A stretch of DNA of 64,000 bases from Ptychodera flava (lineage: Eukaryota; Hemichordata; Enteropneusta; Ptychoderidae): positions 17,457,772 through 17,521,771 of the forward strand of contig NC_091944.1 in assembly GCF_041260155.1 (NCBI RefSeq). Direction: 5' to 3'. The notes beneath the pieces are model-generated. The model did not search any database. It saw only the letters and a program-made list of their open reading frames with translations, and was not told the origin of the DNA. A program made the translations under genes and the position numbers. Positions 24,601 to 33,954 of this stretch are shown here, in pieces. The stretch's first letter is position 1, and every line of letters begins with the position of its first letter.

Positions 24601-27600
24601 ATATATGAACTTGGCAGGATAAGGGATAACAGTGGGTTTTTGCCAAACTATGAAATGGTGAAATGGTTGAGACATTAATCAAGCTGCCACTGAAATGTCA
24701 AAATGGTCTGCAAGGGCTTTTGGGTAATGTAACGTAAGGTCATTTCAAAAAAATAGTAGAATATATAGACCCCTCATTTATTGAATTGAGAAAGGAATAT
24801 TTGCATTCATAAATAATATTTCATAAGGGTCTTTTGATACATGGAAATATGTAGCAGCAGGGTGAATGTTTTAACAGAAGATCCTCCAATGCACATATTA
24901 GTAATGATAAATATTGATTGTACAGTTTATGAAGTAAAAGTTGACTGTATTGCATTGATGGTGTAACTAGGCAACAGGAACATTCATGAAAATTGCTGTG
25001 TATATGATAAACTAGGTGTATTGATTGTACCGGGACAATATGTCCTAGCTAGAGTAGTGTGCAATTAAGGTCGATAGATGACTCACTATTGCCTTTGATG
25101 TGGCAGTTGACCAACAGCTGCGCATCGGAAAAAGGACCAAATGATTATGCAGAATTAGTATGGCCAGATTTCTGGCATGCATGGTTTTAGAAAACTACTG
25201 AATTTTCAATTTAAATTTTACCATTTCTTAAAAGTTCAACGTTTTGGCTGTACCATATACCTTATGACTTGATACGTAAGGGAAGCAGTCCAGCACATTT
25301 GAGTATAGATTATCTTTAAGGTAGTGTGCGCCTCAAAAGAGAGAGACTTAAACTTTTGCTCAAAATTTCCTGAATGAAACTTTCAACTCTTCTCTTACCA
25401 AATCAACAATAAAAAATTGGGATCACCGTGCAAAGTTTGGAACCAGTGAAACAAATTGCCCAACATTTTGCAATGTCTAAAATTCAAAATGGCCGCCATT
25501 CCTGTGTTAACTCTATACAGAAAAATTAAATTTTCAAATTGTAAAATTGTAAAAGTTTGAGTGTCTAAATTTGTGTCCCCGAGGCGTGTTCTTCCTTAAT
25601 ACATGTCTTGTCTTCCAACCGGTATAACCATAAATTTTATTGAATTATTATACCTACACATTGGAACACCTCTCAAATGGCATTCTTTAGAGTTTTCAAA
25701 GATGACACTTTACTTCCCCATAGTAAATAATATTTAACTAAGCAGTGTACATTCAAAATGGCCACTAGGTATCCCCATTTTTAACCCTGTGGGAAAATTT
25801 AATTTTTAGAATGGTACACCCAAACAAAATCATGAATACGGTGATTTATAGTGTTTCAAAATGAGTCTGGACAAACAGCATAGTAGCAAAGTATTATAAA
25901 ATATTCTCAAGTATTAATAATTTGTCACATAAATGCATTTTACCTGAAGCTGTGGAAGAATGTTTAGTCTCTCAATAGACTTCTATGTATGTGTATTTAC
26001 CGTAAAGTTACACATTGTAAAGATAAAGCAGCAATAATTAATAACTTTGTTTGCAATGGTCATGCACTGATGAAACTGAATTCTGTGAAATGGGAAATTG
26101 TATTGCTCTGATGCAGATACGCATACTGTAAGAATGTTTCCAATTACATGTTTGGCTCCCTGTAGCTGAAGTAAACGCCTTTTCTTCAACATAAGGAGCA
26201 TTCATTCAAGAAAATTTGTTGCTTGGATATTCAGTCCATACCTTCAGACAAGAGACTCTAAAAGAGAAAAAAATTTACAATACCCACTTTTACATGGACG
26301 TTTACATATAACAATTAAAATGTAGAGAACATTTCTGTTCTACTATATTTGCCCAGATACAAGAACAAAGTAGGGCTGGAATTTGGTTTGGAATTTGTAA
26401 TATAGTCCCACTGATCCACCCTGATTGAACTTTCTAAAGTGACATAAACTGAAACTAAAACGAGTGCATCACAAGCATAGCTTTTCATCCACAACTTGAA
26501 ACTGTGTTAACCATAAGCCAGGAACTAGCATACTGATAATTTGTTCAGTGTACACATATTGACTGGCCATGAGGGCAGCAGCATAAGTCTGTACCCTGAG
26601 AGAATGTGAGTCACCCCAAAAAACAGACTGTTGCCCAAGTCCGGAGGAAGCAGTCTGTTTTTGGGGTGACTCACAGGCCCGAGGGGTTAAAGATATATGC
26701 TGTTGCCCTCATGGCCAGTCAATATGTGTTTTATAACACACCTCATCCACAGTCATGCATAAGAACGTACCATCCACAAAAGTTGTCACATGTAATATGT
26801 TGAAGTGGTTCGGCAAGAAAAAGTTTTTCCCAACAGTAGATTAGAACACAGACTGCAGATGAGGTGTCTTATAAATCCAAATGAAACCCTATCCTGTCCA
26901 TGCTGAATCTCATGCAACCTTTGTTGCTTGCCAAAGATGTGACACAGTCTTTACGAAGGTGTTGTTCATGTGAAGTTCAACGAGTCTTGGTTTCACTCTC
27001 AGTTGAAGTTCAACTAGGTAGTTTTAAATAACTGCTGGGAAATCAAGGATTACAATTGAATTTTGGAGTGTACTAGGGTTTTTGCTTTGTTCATTATATG
27101 CAGTGCCATATCTCAGTCTGCTCTCTTTGCTTGTATTTTGACCGCTGCCAACTGCAGTAGTGAAATCCGTGACAAGTCTCCTGCACAGAAGTCTCTAACT
27201 TGTCAGGAAATCATCATGCAAGCTGTTGTTTACGCAATATTTGCATGCTCAGTGTGAACATATCTGGGATGGCCACCAAATCAACCCCACTTCACAAAAT
27301 TGCTGAAATTGAAGGCTTCACAGATTTTTAACTGGTTAATCTTTAAAATAATTCAAAAGTCTTGATACGTGAAACACAGAGTTACTGGCACCAGTTGAAA
27401 ATAAGTGTCGGGCACACTTTCCTAATTTGTTATATATCCTGCAGAGTTGGGCTGATGTCACATGTTTGGATTGGCTACTTGAGTATTGTATTGATTGATG
27501 GGTGTATTAAAAAAATCTTCAGGTATCCCAAATGATGGCAAATTTAGATATTCATCAAGGAAGGTTACTGTGACATTGAAATGTATCATAGATGATAAGT

Positions 27601-30600
27601 AATGTGATTTCTTAGCATGGTCAGAATTCATGTTAAGAAATGTCATGGAAACATGTATTTACCTTACCTCATATCTCATGCAGCAATCTCATATGTCACT
27701 TTATCTTCAACTGGGTTGTCTCCATGATTTCATTGAAAATACCATCGTACCCTCTACTGCGCAGACTCAAGATGCAGCTTGCAGTTTTCTTTCAAACAGA
27801 ACAAGGCATAACTTTCTCTATCCGCTCTACCATACTGGTATGGGTGCATCTATGGTTGACACATGTGTTACTAGAGATTCAAATTTGTCAAACACGGTGT
27901 ACATTGTATACCTTGGGAAACAAAAATAATTCAGTGGCTATTGTGACTGACAAATGTCTCTCTCATTTATTCATTTCCTCTCTTCGGTTGGTTTCAGGAA
28001 TTATTTCAAATGCAGAACAAGCATACCAGAAAGCAGTGGACATAAGCACTGAATTACCATCAACACATCCCATCAAGCTGGGCCTGGCGCTAAATTACTC
28101 TGTGTTTTTTTATGAAATTGTCAACGCTCGCCCCAAAGCATGTGAGCTTGCGAAAAAGGTAGGATGTTTTTCTATTACACAGCTTTAGATAGTACGTACA
28201 CAGTACCTAAAAAACTGAAGACTAGGAAACTATAAAAGATTCTCTTTCAAAATCACGTATAAAATTGAGGGGTAAGTTTTCAACAATTTTCTGTGCTAGA
28301 GGAAATATTTTACGTAGGATTTACTGATATTTGAAATTTAAAGTGACCACCAACCCTGTGTTGACTCTGTGAGGGAAAAATCAAATTTTAAAATTTTTAC
28401 ATAAATACGAGCTTCAAAATGAGCCCCTACTTCAAATGGTAGACCAGAAGGGTATTGCAAAATGTACTGCAAAAAAATCTGTGAGAATATGTCTTTGAGG
28501 AGCATTCTACCATAGTATGCGGTGAATTAGTGAGTGTGTAGTAGTCCATTGTATGTAAGTGTGTAGTAGTCCACTGTACTTAAGTGTGTAGTAGTTCATG
28601 GTATGTAAGTGTGTAGTAGTCCATGGTCTGTAAGTGTGTAGTACTAGTAGTCCACTGTATGTAAGTGTGTAGTAGTCCATTGTATGTAAGTGTGTAGTAG
28701 TCCACTGTACTTAAGTGTGTAGTAGTTCATGGTATGTAAGTGTGTAGTAGTCCATGGTATGTAAGTGTGTAGTACTAGTAGTCCACTGTATGTAAGTGTG
28801 TAGTAGTCCACTGTACATAAGTGTGTAGTAGTCCACTGTATGTAAGTGTCAAGTGATGACAAGCATTAAACATCTTGTGAATCATATTGCAAAGCATTGA
28901 AAAATCTTGGAAATTTGTCTTTTTTTGTCAGGCATTTGATGATGCGATTGCTGAGTTGGATACGCTCAAGGAAGACTCCTATAAGGACAGCACTCTTATC
29001 ATGCAGTTACTCAGGGATAACTTGACCGTAAGTTTGACACTTACCTTTAACCCTTTGAGCGGCAAGTCTATTTTTGTCCCCTTTATAAAATAAACCCCTG
29101 TCAATTTTTCTCAAATTTTTGTTAAAATTTTGAAAAAAACTGTAGCCAATGAAATGTGATGACCATTTGGTCCAAAATTATCAAAAAAATTACAGAGAAA
29201 TTCACAAATTGGTATAATGTTGCACTAAAATTTTGGCGGGGAAAAAATTACAGTGCTCAAAAGGTTAATACATCTAACTTTACAGGGCACAGGGCTTGTC
29301 TTACAAGGGTCTACATATTCTTTGCAACTAGAGTGGAATGTTTTATCACAACATATTTTATACTTGCTATTCTCATATCAGTAGTTCATATTTGTGACCT
29401 AGGAATTTTGGGTGGATTGCAGGAAAGAGGGTTGGTCTCAATACTAGATTCTAAGAATCCAATGTCACAAGACCATTTCTGATTTTTGGCAGACCCGCTT
29501 CAAAGATTTGCTGTTTGCATTGATCGATTGTATGAAGTTCACAAGAAGCAAGCAAAGGCACGCATCACCACACTGTGCCACACCACATCATGCTCTCTCT
29601 TTCTTCATCCTCCCAGATTATTCAGATTACAAAAAATACCACTGTGGAACTTTCTATATTGCAACATAAAAAGAAAAGAGATGTTGATAGGTTTTAATAA
29701 ATTGTATGAGATCTGCACATTTGTGCAAAGTCAAATATACGACATACAAAATGAACAAAATATTTGAAAGATTTATGAAAACATGACAGTGTCACTTTAA
29801 CACCCAACATGGTGTATATTTACCATCAGTTACAGCCTGATCATTTCAGCAATGACCCTTTTCTGAAGTCATGATAGACAAAAAATGTGTCGTGATAAGA
29901 TTTGTTTTTTATCCGCAGTGACGCCGTTTTTTATTTTCAATTTTTGTATAGCTTCATTGGTTCCCTTCTCATCCAGAGTTTCTCACAAAACGACATGACA
30001 GTATGACTGACAGTATTTTTTAAATTAAATTTTCTGTTCAAGCAAGCTAGGAAAAAAGTCTCACAGGTAGTCTAAACCAAACTGCATGAGGATGAAAAAT
30101 AAAACCTATTTTCGTGGCCTTACCTGTATCAGTGTTGTTATCAGGGCGCCAATCAGCACTTGGGTTTACAACTGAGATTTGATCTTATCATGTATAAAAT
30201 ATACCTTCTCAAAATCCAACTTCATTGTGAGAGCTTATTCATAACATGCATATATTAATTGCCAGTAAACTTCTGTTGGATACCAAGGTACTATAAAAAT
30301 TATTTATGCTATCTTACCGTAATCAAACAATCTCAAATTGTATCAGAATATCTAAGCATTACTGAACAGGCTTAAAAGATGCTGAACAAAATGGTTGCAT
30401 CCTTCCAATATTTTACACACTTTTACAGACTTGGGAGTAGTAGCATGGTGGCAAGTAGAACTTACATTCCTTGCCACATGAGGGCAGTACAGATCTCTTC
30501 AAACGTCATAAGGCTGTTCATGAAAAATTCTGTATTTTGTGTTAAATGTATATTTTACATTGTTTACATATGTATAAGGATGTATATGCATCGTATGTAA

Positions 30601-30934
30601 AAGTATGGTGTTTACAAAGTTCATTTGCTGTGGTTGTATATATATATATAGATAGATAGATAGATATATATATAGATATATAGATATATATGTATTTTAT
30701 ATGTGCATGGTTTTTTTCAACAATATCATATCATATCATGACATTGTCATACATTCTGCAGAACACCATTAGAAGGTCACTGAATCTGAACACAGATCAC
30801 CAAACTTTTCATGTCTGCTGGATGACGTAAATGATAAGTTAAACTGCCAGCCACACAGTATTCATTTTATGCATATTTTGTTCATATTTCAGTTGTGGTC
30901 ATCTGAAACAGGAGATGAAGAAGAGGAGGATTAA
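6395..30934 (+). CDS. 14-3-3 protein, gene 1 (complete, five coding exons)
   Basis: 14-3-3 adaptor proteins are cytosolic dimers that bind phosphoserine/phosphothreonine motifs on client proteins. Joining 6395-6691, 23720-23843, 27998-28158, 28932-29027 and 30893-30934 gives 239 aa with every intron GT-AG and every junction in frame. Visible family hallmarks are [13 protein letters not shown] near the N-terminus, [20 protein letters not shown] (K51 and R58 match the phosphate-binding K49 and R56 of human zeta), [10 protein letters not shown] (R128, Y129), the LGLALN helix with N173, and LLRDNLTLW (N224, W228). The acidic tail is short (EEEED). The intron positions are those of vertebrate YWHA genes. 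The third exon is unusually divergent: the usual [11 protein letters not shown] reads [11 protein letters not shown], and the NSPEK loop reads NARPK. The subtype is uncertain, so no symbol is given. The start has a good Kozak context (ACCATGT). Confidence 0.95.
9542..9557. repeat. Putative left target-site duplication of the 9558 element
   Basis: AGGTACTCCGTGTTAG directly abuts the left inverted repeat. The sequence directly after the right inverted repeat (from 10464) reads AGGTACTCCTGTGTGT. The first nine bases are identical and the rest match with one inserted base. At about 15 bp this is long for a DNA transposon. Confidence 0.45.
9933..10150 (+). pseudogene. RecQ-like DNA helicase fragment (motif I / Walker A)
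   Basis: The open frame from ATG 9933 reads through a 26-bp G run into [15 protein letters not shown]. This is the helicase motif I of RecQ-type enzymes (PTG-x-GKS nucleotide-binding loop), preceded by a plausible basic helical segment ([17 protein letters not shown]). After about 25 further residues the helicase similarity stops: no motif Ia or DEAH box follows. It is a short fragment carried inside an inverted-repeat element. The G run replaces the one or two glycines usually present before NDVF. Confidence 0.5.
10042..10067. repeat. Poly-G run (G26)
   Basis: Twenty-six consecutive G, sitting where a helicase-like reading frame should have a single Gly codon before Asn-Asp-Val-Phe. It was probably expanded by slippage, and its length in the assembly may be inexact. 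Confidence 0.9.
10719..10979 (-). mobile_element. MITE family 1 copy (TTTTCCTGCCA ends)
   Basis: Diverged copy of the 280-bp element at 16274-16554. It shares CCTTTTCCTGCCAGA, ..ACCAAGTCGGTAAAAAGCGGTATTGAG and ..GGTGAAATATGA..TTGGCAGGATAAGGG. It is in the opposite orientation to the 16274 copy. Confidence 0.7.
12049..13402 (-). mobile_element. hAT-like DNA transposon relic (about 1.35 kb)
   Basis: The ends are CAGTGTTCGCG at 12049 and its complement CGCGAACACTG at 13392-13402, the CAGTG-type terminus of hAT elements. Flanks are GATATA-like on both sides, a possible degraded 8-bp target duplication. The interior minus strand carries C-terminal hAT transposase fragments (12576-12960). The element is too short for a full transposase, so it is internally deleted. 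Confidence 0.7.
12576..12960 (-). pseudogene. hAT transposase, C-terminal dimerisation region (broken)
   Basis: Minus-strand reading frames give [41 protein letters not shown] (to about 12686), then, in a shifted frame, [19 protein letters not shown] and QNRVLTDDV. The pattern [16 protein letters not shown]-xQNR is the hallmark of the hAT C-terminal dimerisation domain in ZNF862-like transposases. The change of frame around 12690-12720 shows that it is non-functional. Confidence 0.7.
13484..13743 (-). mobile_element. MITE family 1 copy
   Basis: Starts TTAATCCTGCCAGATAGTA and ends GAACTTGGCGGGATAAGAG. The middle shares GCCAAGTCAGTAAAAGCAGTATTGAG and ATGCCTCACTGGTTTTAACCAA with other copies. 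A second copy follows immediately in the opposite orientation. Confidence 0.7.
13744..14003 (+). mobile_element. MITE family 1 copy, tail-to-tail with the previous one
   Basis: Begins CACCCTGCCAAGTTCATTC and continues with ACCATCAGGTCAGTTGGTTAAAACC, the reverse complement of the end of the copy at 13484-13743. It ends GATACTGTGTGGAAGGATAGGGG. The pair forms a roughly 500-bp inverted repeat. Confidence 0.7.
15068..15115. repeat. 48-bp near-perfect palindrome, CATAGACAG family
   Basis: Reads CATAGACAGTGGAGGGGGG, then AAGAGTCTT, then CCCCCCCTCCACTGTCTATG. It can form a stable hairpin or cruciform. Relatives lie at 2809, 21524 and 45504. Confidence 0.85.
16075..16277. mobile_element. TTAA-flanked MITE, family 3
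   Basis: Starts TTAAAGGTATACTGTCACCT and ends GACTGTATACCTTTAA, an inverted repeat with TTAA at both ends, about 200 bp. A close copy lies at 20753-20951. Its right TTAA is also the left TTAA of the family 1 MITE at 16274, so the two elements abut exactly. Confidence 0.85.
16274..16554 (+). mobile_element. TTAA-flanked MITE, family 1
   Basis: Starts TTAACCCTTTCCTGCCA and ends TGGCAGGAAAAGGGTTAA; 281 bp. The copy at 53394-53673 is almost identical along its whole length, implying recent movement. It has no coding capacity. TTAA duplication suggests piggyBac- or Kolobok-type mobilisation (inference). Confidence 0.9.
17431..17645. mobile_element. Dispersed repeat, family 4 (partial)
   Basis: Shares AAATTCAAAATGGCCACCAT, TTAAATTTTCAATTATC, AGAGCTTCAAAATGAGC and AGTAGACCA with the copies at 25316 and 33955. 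It lacks the left end. Confidence 0.6.
18726..18952. mobile_element. TTAA-flanked MITE, family 2
   Basis: Starts TTAACCCTTTGAGCGC and ends GCGCTCAAAGGGTTAA, a perfect 16-bp inverted terminus, 227 bp and AT-rich. It is the best-preserved copy of this family in the window. Confidence 0.9.
19764..19982. mobile_element. TTAA-flanked MITE, family 2 (diverged)
   Basis: Starts TTAACCCTTTTAGGGC and ends CAGCACTCAGGCTTTAA, with interior similarity to the 18726 and 29047 copies (GTCCAAAATTATTAACATTA, GGCAAAATGTTGCATTA). Confidence 0.65.
20753..20951. mobile_element. TTAA-flanked MITE, family 3
   Basis: Close copy of 16075-16277, starting TTAAAGGTATACCGGTACTG and ending GACTGTATACCTTTAA. Shared interior blocks include CCACAGTTACCATGGAAAG and GGGCATATTTAGATTACAGG. 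Confidence 0.85.
21524..21566. repeat. Palindrome, CATAGACAG family
   Basis: TATAGACAGGAGAGAGGGGGG, then TCTT, then CCCCCTCTACTGTCTATG. It is a slightly imperfect hairpin with the same arms as the palindrome at 15068. Confidence 0.7.
21991..23484. mobile_element. DNA element with AGCTACTATAGAC ends, interrupted by a nested MITE
   Basis: Left end AGCTACTATAGAC (21991-22003) and right end GTCTATAGTAGCT (23472-23484) are perfect 13-bp inverted repeats. Two internal blocks repeat inside it: CTGTCTGACCAGCGGTT occurs near 22089 and again near 23190, and CCAAAAATG..AAAAATTCC near 22233 and 23079. A CATA microsatellite and GACGGACGCC runs lie near the right end (23390-23440). The family 5 MITE at 22646-23044 sits in the middle, between these repeated blocks. 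Confidence 0.65.
22646..23044. mobile_element. MITE family 5 (TACCATAAAAACCCTATCA)
   Basis: Starts TACCATAAAAACCCTATCA and ends TGATAGGGTTTATACAGTA; about 400 bp with no coding. The copy at 37875-38293 shares its length, its ends and interior blocks such as ACTAAAATTATTTTGGCTTT. It is nested in the 21991-23484 element. Confidence 0.8.
23720..23843 (+). CDS. 14-3-3 gene 1, coding exon 2
   Basis: Encodes [38 protein letters not shown]. The acceptor is TTTCTTACAG and the donor GTATGT; it enters in phase 0 and leaves in phase 1. It carries R128 and Y129 of the phosphate pocket. Confidence 0.95.
23947..24277. mobile_element. 331-bp full-length palindrome flanked by TTAA
   Basis: Left end TTAAAGGGACAAACTCGGCC and right end GGTGCCGACTTTGTCCCTTTAA-like are inverted copies. 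The inverted match runs nearly to the centre (GAATTAATGGTCATGACC and complement, about 24098-24121). It therefore has arms of about 160 bp and no unique interior. Confidence 0.8.
24392..24629 (-). mobile_element. MITE family 1 copy (diverged)
   Basis: Begins ATAACCCTTTATCCTTCCAG and ends TGAACTTGGCAGGATAAGGG. It is related to 10719-10979 and runs opposite to 16274-16554. Confidence 0.65.
25316..25598 (+). mobile_element. Dispersed MITE-like repeat, family 4
   Basis: Starts TTAAGGTAGTGTGCGCCTC and ends GAGGCGTGTTCTTCCTTAA, an imperfect inverted terminus, 283 bp. The core contains AATTCAAAATGGCCGCCATT, which resembles the YY1-binding consensus. Copies: 33955-34303 (best), 4385-4648 and 58361-58632 (reversed), and partial copies at 17431, 25740 and 28245. 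Confidence 0.75.
25740..25930 (+). mobile_element. Dispersed repeat, family 4 (partial)
   Basis: Contains ATTCAAAATGGCCACTAGG, GGGAAAATTTAATTTT and TTTCAAAATGAGTC, in the same order as in the complete family 4 copies. Confidence 0.5.
26552..26729. repeat. 178-bp palindrome with ~80-bp arms
   Basis: The left arm begins ACACATATTGACTGGCCATG and the right arm ends GGCCAGTCAATATGTGT. The inner arms match perfectly at GTGAGTCACCCCAAAAA and CAGACTG, around a 20-bp loop. An unmatched segment separates the inner and outer matches. No target duplication is evident. Confidence 0.85.
27998..28158 (+). CDS. 14-3-3 gene 1, coding exon 3
   Basis: Encodes [47 protein letters not shown]. The acceptor is GGTTTCAG and the donor GTAGGA; it enters in phase 1 and leaves in phase 0. 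This is the exon that is triplicated in gene 2; only one copy is present here. The JNK-type Ser-Pro of zeta (NSPEK) is absent (NARPK). Confidence 0.93.
28245..28513. mobile_element. Dispersed repeat, family 4 (partial)
   Basis: Contains GAGCTTCAAAATGAGCCCCT, TGGTAGACCAGAAGG and GTCTTTGAGGAGC in family 4 order. It lies within gene 1 intron 3, just before the minisatellite. Confidence 0.5.
28533..28849. repeat. 25-bp minisatellite with a higher-order unit
   Basis: About twelve units of AGTGTGTAGTAGTCCACTGT-type, 25 bp each; some carry an extra ACTAG, making 31 bp. Variants occur in a fixed order of five (CCATTG, CCACTG..ACTT, TTCATGG, CCATGG, ACTAG-CCACTG) that is repeated twice, giving a higher-order period of about 131 bp. 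It lies in gene 1 intron 3, ending about 80 bp before exon 4. Confidence 0.9.
28932..29027 (+). CDS. 14-3-3 gene 1, coding exon 4
   Basis: Encodes [26 protein letters not shown], 32 codons, phase 0 on both sides. The acceptor is TTTGTCAG and the donor GTAAGT. It carries the N224 client-binding residue. Confidence 0.95.
29047..29268. mobile_element. TTAA-flanked MITE, family 2
   Basis: Starts TTAACCCTTTGAGCGG and ends CAGTGCTCAAAAGGTTAA. It inserted only about 20 bp downstream of the exon 4 donor site. Confidence 0.8.
30636..30691. repeat. TA/GATA microsatellite
   Basis: Alternating TATA, GATA and TAGATATA units in gene 1 intron 4. Confidence 0.9.
30893..30934 (+). CDS. 14-3-3 gene 1, coding exon 5 (C-terminus and stop)
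   Basis: After the acceptor CATATTTCAG it encodes [13 protein letters not shown] and then TAA. The conserved LW follows directly on RDNLT of exon 4. The tail is shorter than that of human zeta and strongly acidic. Confidence 0.93.
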   Translation: MWSSETGDEEEED

Positions 30935-31564
30935 ATGACAGTAGTTGTTATGTAGTCTTTTCAAGGACCTATTAATAGTTTCATGAATTAGTAAGGTTAT
31001 GAGAAATAATTATGATAATCTTTATTTTTTTGCTGTGCTGTCTACCAATTGTTCATTTTTTCAATTTTTAACCACGACAAAGTCCAAATATCTTTACAAA
31101 TTTTGACACCTGCAGGTGAGAAACCTGAGCTTTAGGGAAGTGCATAGTAGATCTTGGCCATTTTGACAAGGCTGTCATCCCTTCATCTCTGCATTTTGGT
31201 TCATTTCTTCCGTGGAAAACTAAAGTATCGGGCCAAAATGGAGCTTGGAAAGGGATAAGCAGCAGTCTACCCCCAAATTACAAAAGGTCTGCCACCACTT
31301 CAGCACTTGCAGAATTAGTAACCACCTTTCCTAACCTCAGCTGAGAGTGTAAATGCATGCGTAAATCTCTTCATTTGCCGCTGTATCATTTTCCTTACTT
31401 GTGGTGATTCTGCTTCTGCTGTTCGCGTTAAAGAATTCAATCATGCTATGATTTTTAACCGACTATTGCCTCTGTTTTTGCCTCAAATGTTTTGTATAAC
31501 CCTGTAGCACTTTCAATACCCAGTTTGTTCAAAAGTAATGACACTTCCCTTTATTCTCTGATGA

Positions 31565-31685
31565 AATAAATTTTAACCTCTATTATGTGTTCGGTAGGCC
31601 TCCTTCCAAAAATCGATTTTTTTTTAGTCAAGTATAGTGGTATTCGGATTTGAAATATGAAACACTTGTGATTTCATGAAATAAA
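31565..31685 (+). terminator. Candidate poly(A) signals of 14-3-3 gene 1
   Basis: AATAAA occurs at 31565-31570 and 31680-31685, giving 3' UTRs of about 650-770 bp. A further AATAAA at 33279-33284, followed by a G/T-rich stretch, would allow a 2.4-kb UTR. Which one is used cannot be told from sequence. Confidence 0.45.
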
Positions 31686-33954
31686 GTATACGAGGATGTC
31701 TATACTGAAAATTTGAACTTCCTGTTGGTGTGGTAATTATGTTTGATTTGAGCAATTGTGTTTGCATCACCGGAAGAGACTAACGTATATTATAATATCA
31801 GGAAAAGAAAGAGGAAAAAAGGTACAAAAATTAGACCTCTATAGTTGTTAGGTTTACATTGCAGTTGATATGTGAAGTTGTTATTCATCTTTTGTTTTTG
31901 ACAAGTTTTGTATGTATAAATCCTGTACGAGAAGGTGAGTCTGTCTTCCCCCATGCCCCCCCTCTCAATAATGAAATGCACCGTGGCTTCACATAATAAG
32001 ATGGAAAATATCATTTTGAAAGTGATCATGGTGGTGGTAGAGTGCCTGTCCTCGATATTGTGAAAATTCTCATTTTAACGAAAACCTGTAGCAATGAGAG
32101 AAATCAAGTAGAATGTGAAGTCATGGCTGTGTTTTTACAAGTAAAAAAGAACGTAAACGACAGTCAAGACACTTTCAGTTTGGATGTTTTGATACTGAAA
32201 ATTATTTTTAGCAAGAATATTATCCTCACGTGTGTAATTACACCAACAAAATGTTTACCGCCAGATCCCAAATTCATACAAAGCTCAAATGATTTCATGA
32301 TGTAAGGCAATTCTTCACCATCACTAGTTCTGTATGGGTGACACAGGGTCTGTATCTTTGAAATAATAGCTGGCATATTTTGACCCTTTGTATCCCAACT
32401 TTCATGTGTAGTGGTCCAACTTCAAGAAAACACTGGCATTGTACCAGACTTTGGCAGTTGAAGGGTCAAGGGTAGCCAGCCGTGGCTCTATAGACATTCT
32501 TGAGTAAAAATCGTCATCATGATCTGTATGGACTTAACAGACTTGTCCAGTTTATGAAGTTTCAAAAAAATGTTTTGGAAAATAGATCGGTGATTTTTAA
32601 ATGTCACAATCTTGTGCCCATTTTCTTTTAGTTTGGGAAGTTGCCTCGACTTTCATATATCGTGCTGTTTATGTTTATTTTTCATGATAGTCTTATGCTT
32701 TGTTGTTAAATTCATTGATCCATCAGGCTAGTTAGTTACCCTTTATCTTCCATGTGCAGAAGTTAATTGAAGTTGCCTGTAGTATATTTAGATATATCCC
32801 TTTTGCTTTTATTTGCAACCTGTCCGAAAAAATTCCTTGGTGAAATAAGATGTGGCAATGTATACTTTTTTCTTTTGCAAGAAACAAAAAAGTCAAAGTT
32901 TTTGTATTTATGACCATTTCGACACTGGCTGGTCACATATCATCAACATTCACCAATGACCGTGAACTCGACAGATACACATGAAATGATGGTAATTTAC
33001 ATAAGAATTGATAATTTGCCTATCTATTTTCATGGAAATGTGCTATTTTGTTTTGTGATCAACATGAACACTATGAAATAATCTGGAATATTCATGGGAT
33101 ATTGACAAAATCCACTGTAATATTTGGATGTTTAAAAATCTCTCATCCTTGACCAGGACCAAGAATACATGTGTTCCAACAAAAAGTAGAACATTTCAGT
33201 CTTTATACTGATTTTTGCTAGTAATTGCTTTTCTTTATATTGCTAAGAATGTGGGTTTAACAATTAGTCTTTAATCACAATAAAAGTATCCCTTTGGGGT
33301 TGCCACACCACTTGTAGATTCCGATTGTCTTTTTTCTGTCTTATTGCAAAGATTTTGCAACTTTTGATAGTGAAAAAGGCATCAAGGAATAGCTACTAGT
33401 GCTTGTGTTAGGTGTCTTTTTACAAATTCTTTACTTGCTGTTGTAGAATATGCCAAAAACCTACCCTCCCACCAGGTTAAAAAACTGAGACAAACAAAAC
33501 ACCAAGTGAAAACCAACTACAGTTGACAGAAAACCAAGAATTTTCTTCAAGGTACCCAAGTGTGGAGCTGTGTATATTAGATTATACCTACGTTATAGTA
33601 TCTGCCTGTGAATCACCATGCACTCTTTAACTACTATGTCAAAACATGCCAATTTACTATCTATATATTATAAGTTTGTGTCTCATCAACCCATAGCTGC
33701 TCAAGAAACATGAAAAACTAGAGTGTTACAAAGTCGGAAACTTGCTTGTCAGCAGAGAAGAGCCTCATAGATGATCGACTGAAGACCAATATTCTCTGTG
33801 AATAGCCACCACATTAGTTGTCGTATAATTCATTTTGATATTCACATGATGCTTTGAGCTGTAGTGAAAGCGTCCCTGGAACAGTAATTTGGATACATGT
33901 AGCAATATATGATGACAAGATTTCACAAAGTGAGTAAATTTAACTAAATTTGCA

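Noticed and set aside
28533-28849. CRISPR-like array
   Set aside because: Direct 25-bp units without unique spacers, in an animal intron; it is a minisatellite.
28644-28862. Repetitive Tyr/Thr-rich open frame
   Set aside because: By-product of the minisatellite.
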